NCBI GenBank assembly: GCA_011321895.1
Contig: DROK01000170.1
Coordinates: 1 to 9,888 of the forward strand
From: Thermodesulfatator atlanticus
GTDB taxonomy: Bacteria > Desulfobacterota > Thermodesulfobacteria > Thermodesulfobacteriales > Thermodesulfatatoraceae
Direction of reading: 5' to 3'
Length of the DNA: 9,888 nt
Shown here: positions 9,563 through 9,888 of the stretch, piece after piece
Layout: each line of letters opens with the position of its first letter
Position numbering within the stretch: position 1 is the first letter of the stretch
Notes under the pieces: generated by a model
What the model was told of the DNA's origin: nothing
Databases searched by the model: none
What the model saw: only the letters and a program-made list of their open reading frames with translations
Made by a program: the position numbers and the translations under genes

Positions 9563-9648
9563 ACCCTTCGGTTAGCAAGCGCTGGCTTAGTTCCTGTTTC
9601 TATAAGCTTTCTGTCAGAATCTTGGAGAAATTTGGATAGGAGAGGCCT

Positions 9649-9888
9649 ATGTTCCAAAAAATTGGCTCTTTATGCATGATTTTAACCATTTTTGCCACTT
9701 CGGTAGCAGCTGCGGGCCCCCTTTCCTTTGAAGAGGCCCTGAACCTGGTCTTTGAAAAACATCCTTTGCTTCAGACCTTTGCTGAGCGCGAGAGGGCCGT
9801 GGCCTTCCAGGCGGCGCAGGCCGCCCGGCTGGAGAATCCAGAGCTTATCTTTTCCCTGGAGGACGTCTTTGGTTCCGGAGAATTTGGA
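9649..9888 (+). CDS. TolC/CzcC-family outer-membrane efflux protein (partial, runs off right edge)
   Basis: The first 80 residues of an outer membrane factor are visible. They comprise a signal peptide (MFQKIGSLC with a hydrophobic core ending near AAAG at about 20-23) and then LSFEEALNLVFEKHPLLQ, the usual start of an OEP repeat. ARLENPELIFSLEDVFG follows, close to the Asn-Pro-Glu-Leu motif of CzcC/CusC-type proteins. Such proteins form the trimeric outer-membrane channel of RND efflux systems, here probably for metal ions. The ribosome binding site AGGAGAGG (9638-9645) supports ATG 9649. It implies a Gram-negative cell envelope. It appears to start a separate, non-nif operon. Confidence 0.8.
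   Translation, partial: MFQKIGSLCMILTIFATSVAAAGPLSFEEALNLVFEKHPLLQTFAERERAVAFQAAQAARLENPELIFSLEDVFGSGEFG

Overview
The window is a compact nitrogen-fixation (nif) cluster of the kind found in strict anaerobes. It has divergent transcription units around a 193-bp intergenic region. On the minus strand lie nifV (homocitrate synthase) and nifA (sigma-54 activator, running off the left edge). On the plus strand lie nifH, nifI1, nifI2, nifB, nifD, nifK and nifE, closely spaced and each preceded by a good ribosome binding site in most cases. After nifE the sequence becomes more AT-rich. It then holds a small exported hypothetical protein and the start of a CzcC/CusC-type outer-membrane efflux protein that runs off the right edge.

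The organism is probably an anaerobic, GC-rich bacterium. The GAF-AAA+ NifA and the canonical -24/-12 promoters are bacterial, while the nifI1/nifI2 pair between nifH and nifD, the short NifK N-terminus and the short NifB resemble the methanogen, clostridial and Desulfobacterota-type systems. A thermophilic Thermodesulfobacteriota/Desulfobacterota member would fit, but that is an inference from gene style only.

The standout observation is in nifD. The gene opens with a strong ribosome binding site and an ATG at 4964, and the frame is intact to 6394 except for one in-frame TGA at 5099-5101 (codon 46). That TGA lies exactly where every NifD I know of has the P-cluster ligand cysteine (Azotobacter alpha-Cys62). 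The context reads T-E-R-G-[TGA]-A-F-A-G-A-R-G, and the distance to the next P-cluster cysteine is 26 residues, as in Azotobacter. All other P-cluster and FeMo-cofactor ligands of NifD and NifK are present. A GC-rich hairpin with a G-G-U-C-containing apical loop begins a few bases after the TGA. Its loop starts 18 nt after the UGA, the same offset I recall for the SECIS of E. coli fdhF. The simplest interesting reading is a selenocysteine-containing nitrogenase in which Sec replaces a terminal P-cluster thiolate. Sequencing error or a recent nonsense mutation are the alternatives.

How the genes work together: NifA with sigma-54 would fire the nifH operon from a perfect TGGCAC-N5-TTGC promoter, and possibly its own nifVA operon from a facing near-consensus site. 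NifV makes homocitrate, NifB makes the FeS core of the cofactor, and NifE scaffolds its maturation. NifH reduces NifDK, and NifI1/NifI2 switch the enzyme off when fixed nitrogen is abundant. No nifN and no vnfG/anfG are seen in the window, so this looks like a reduced, Mo-type set.
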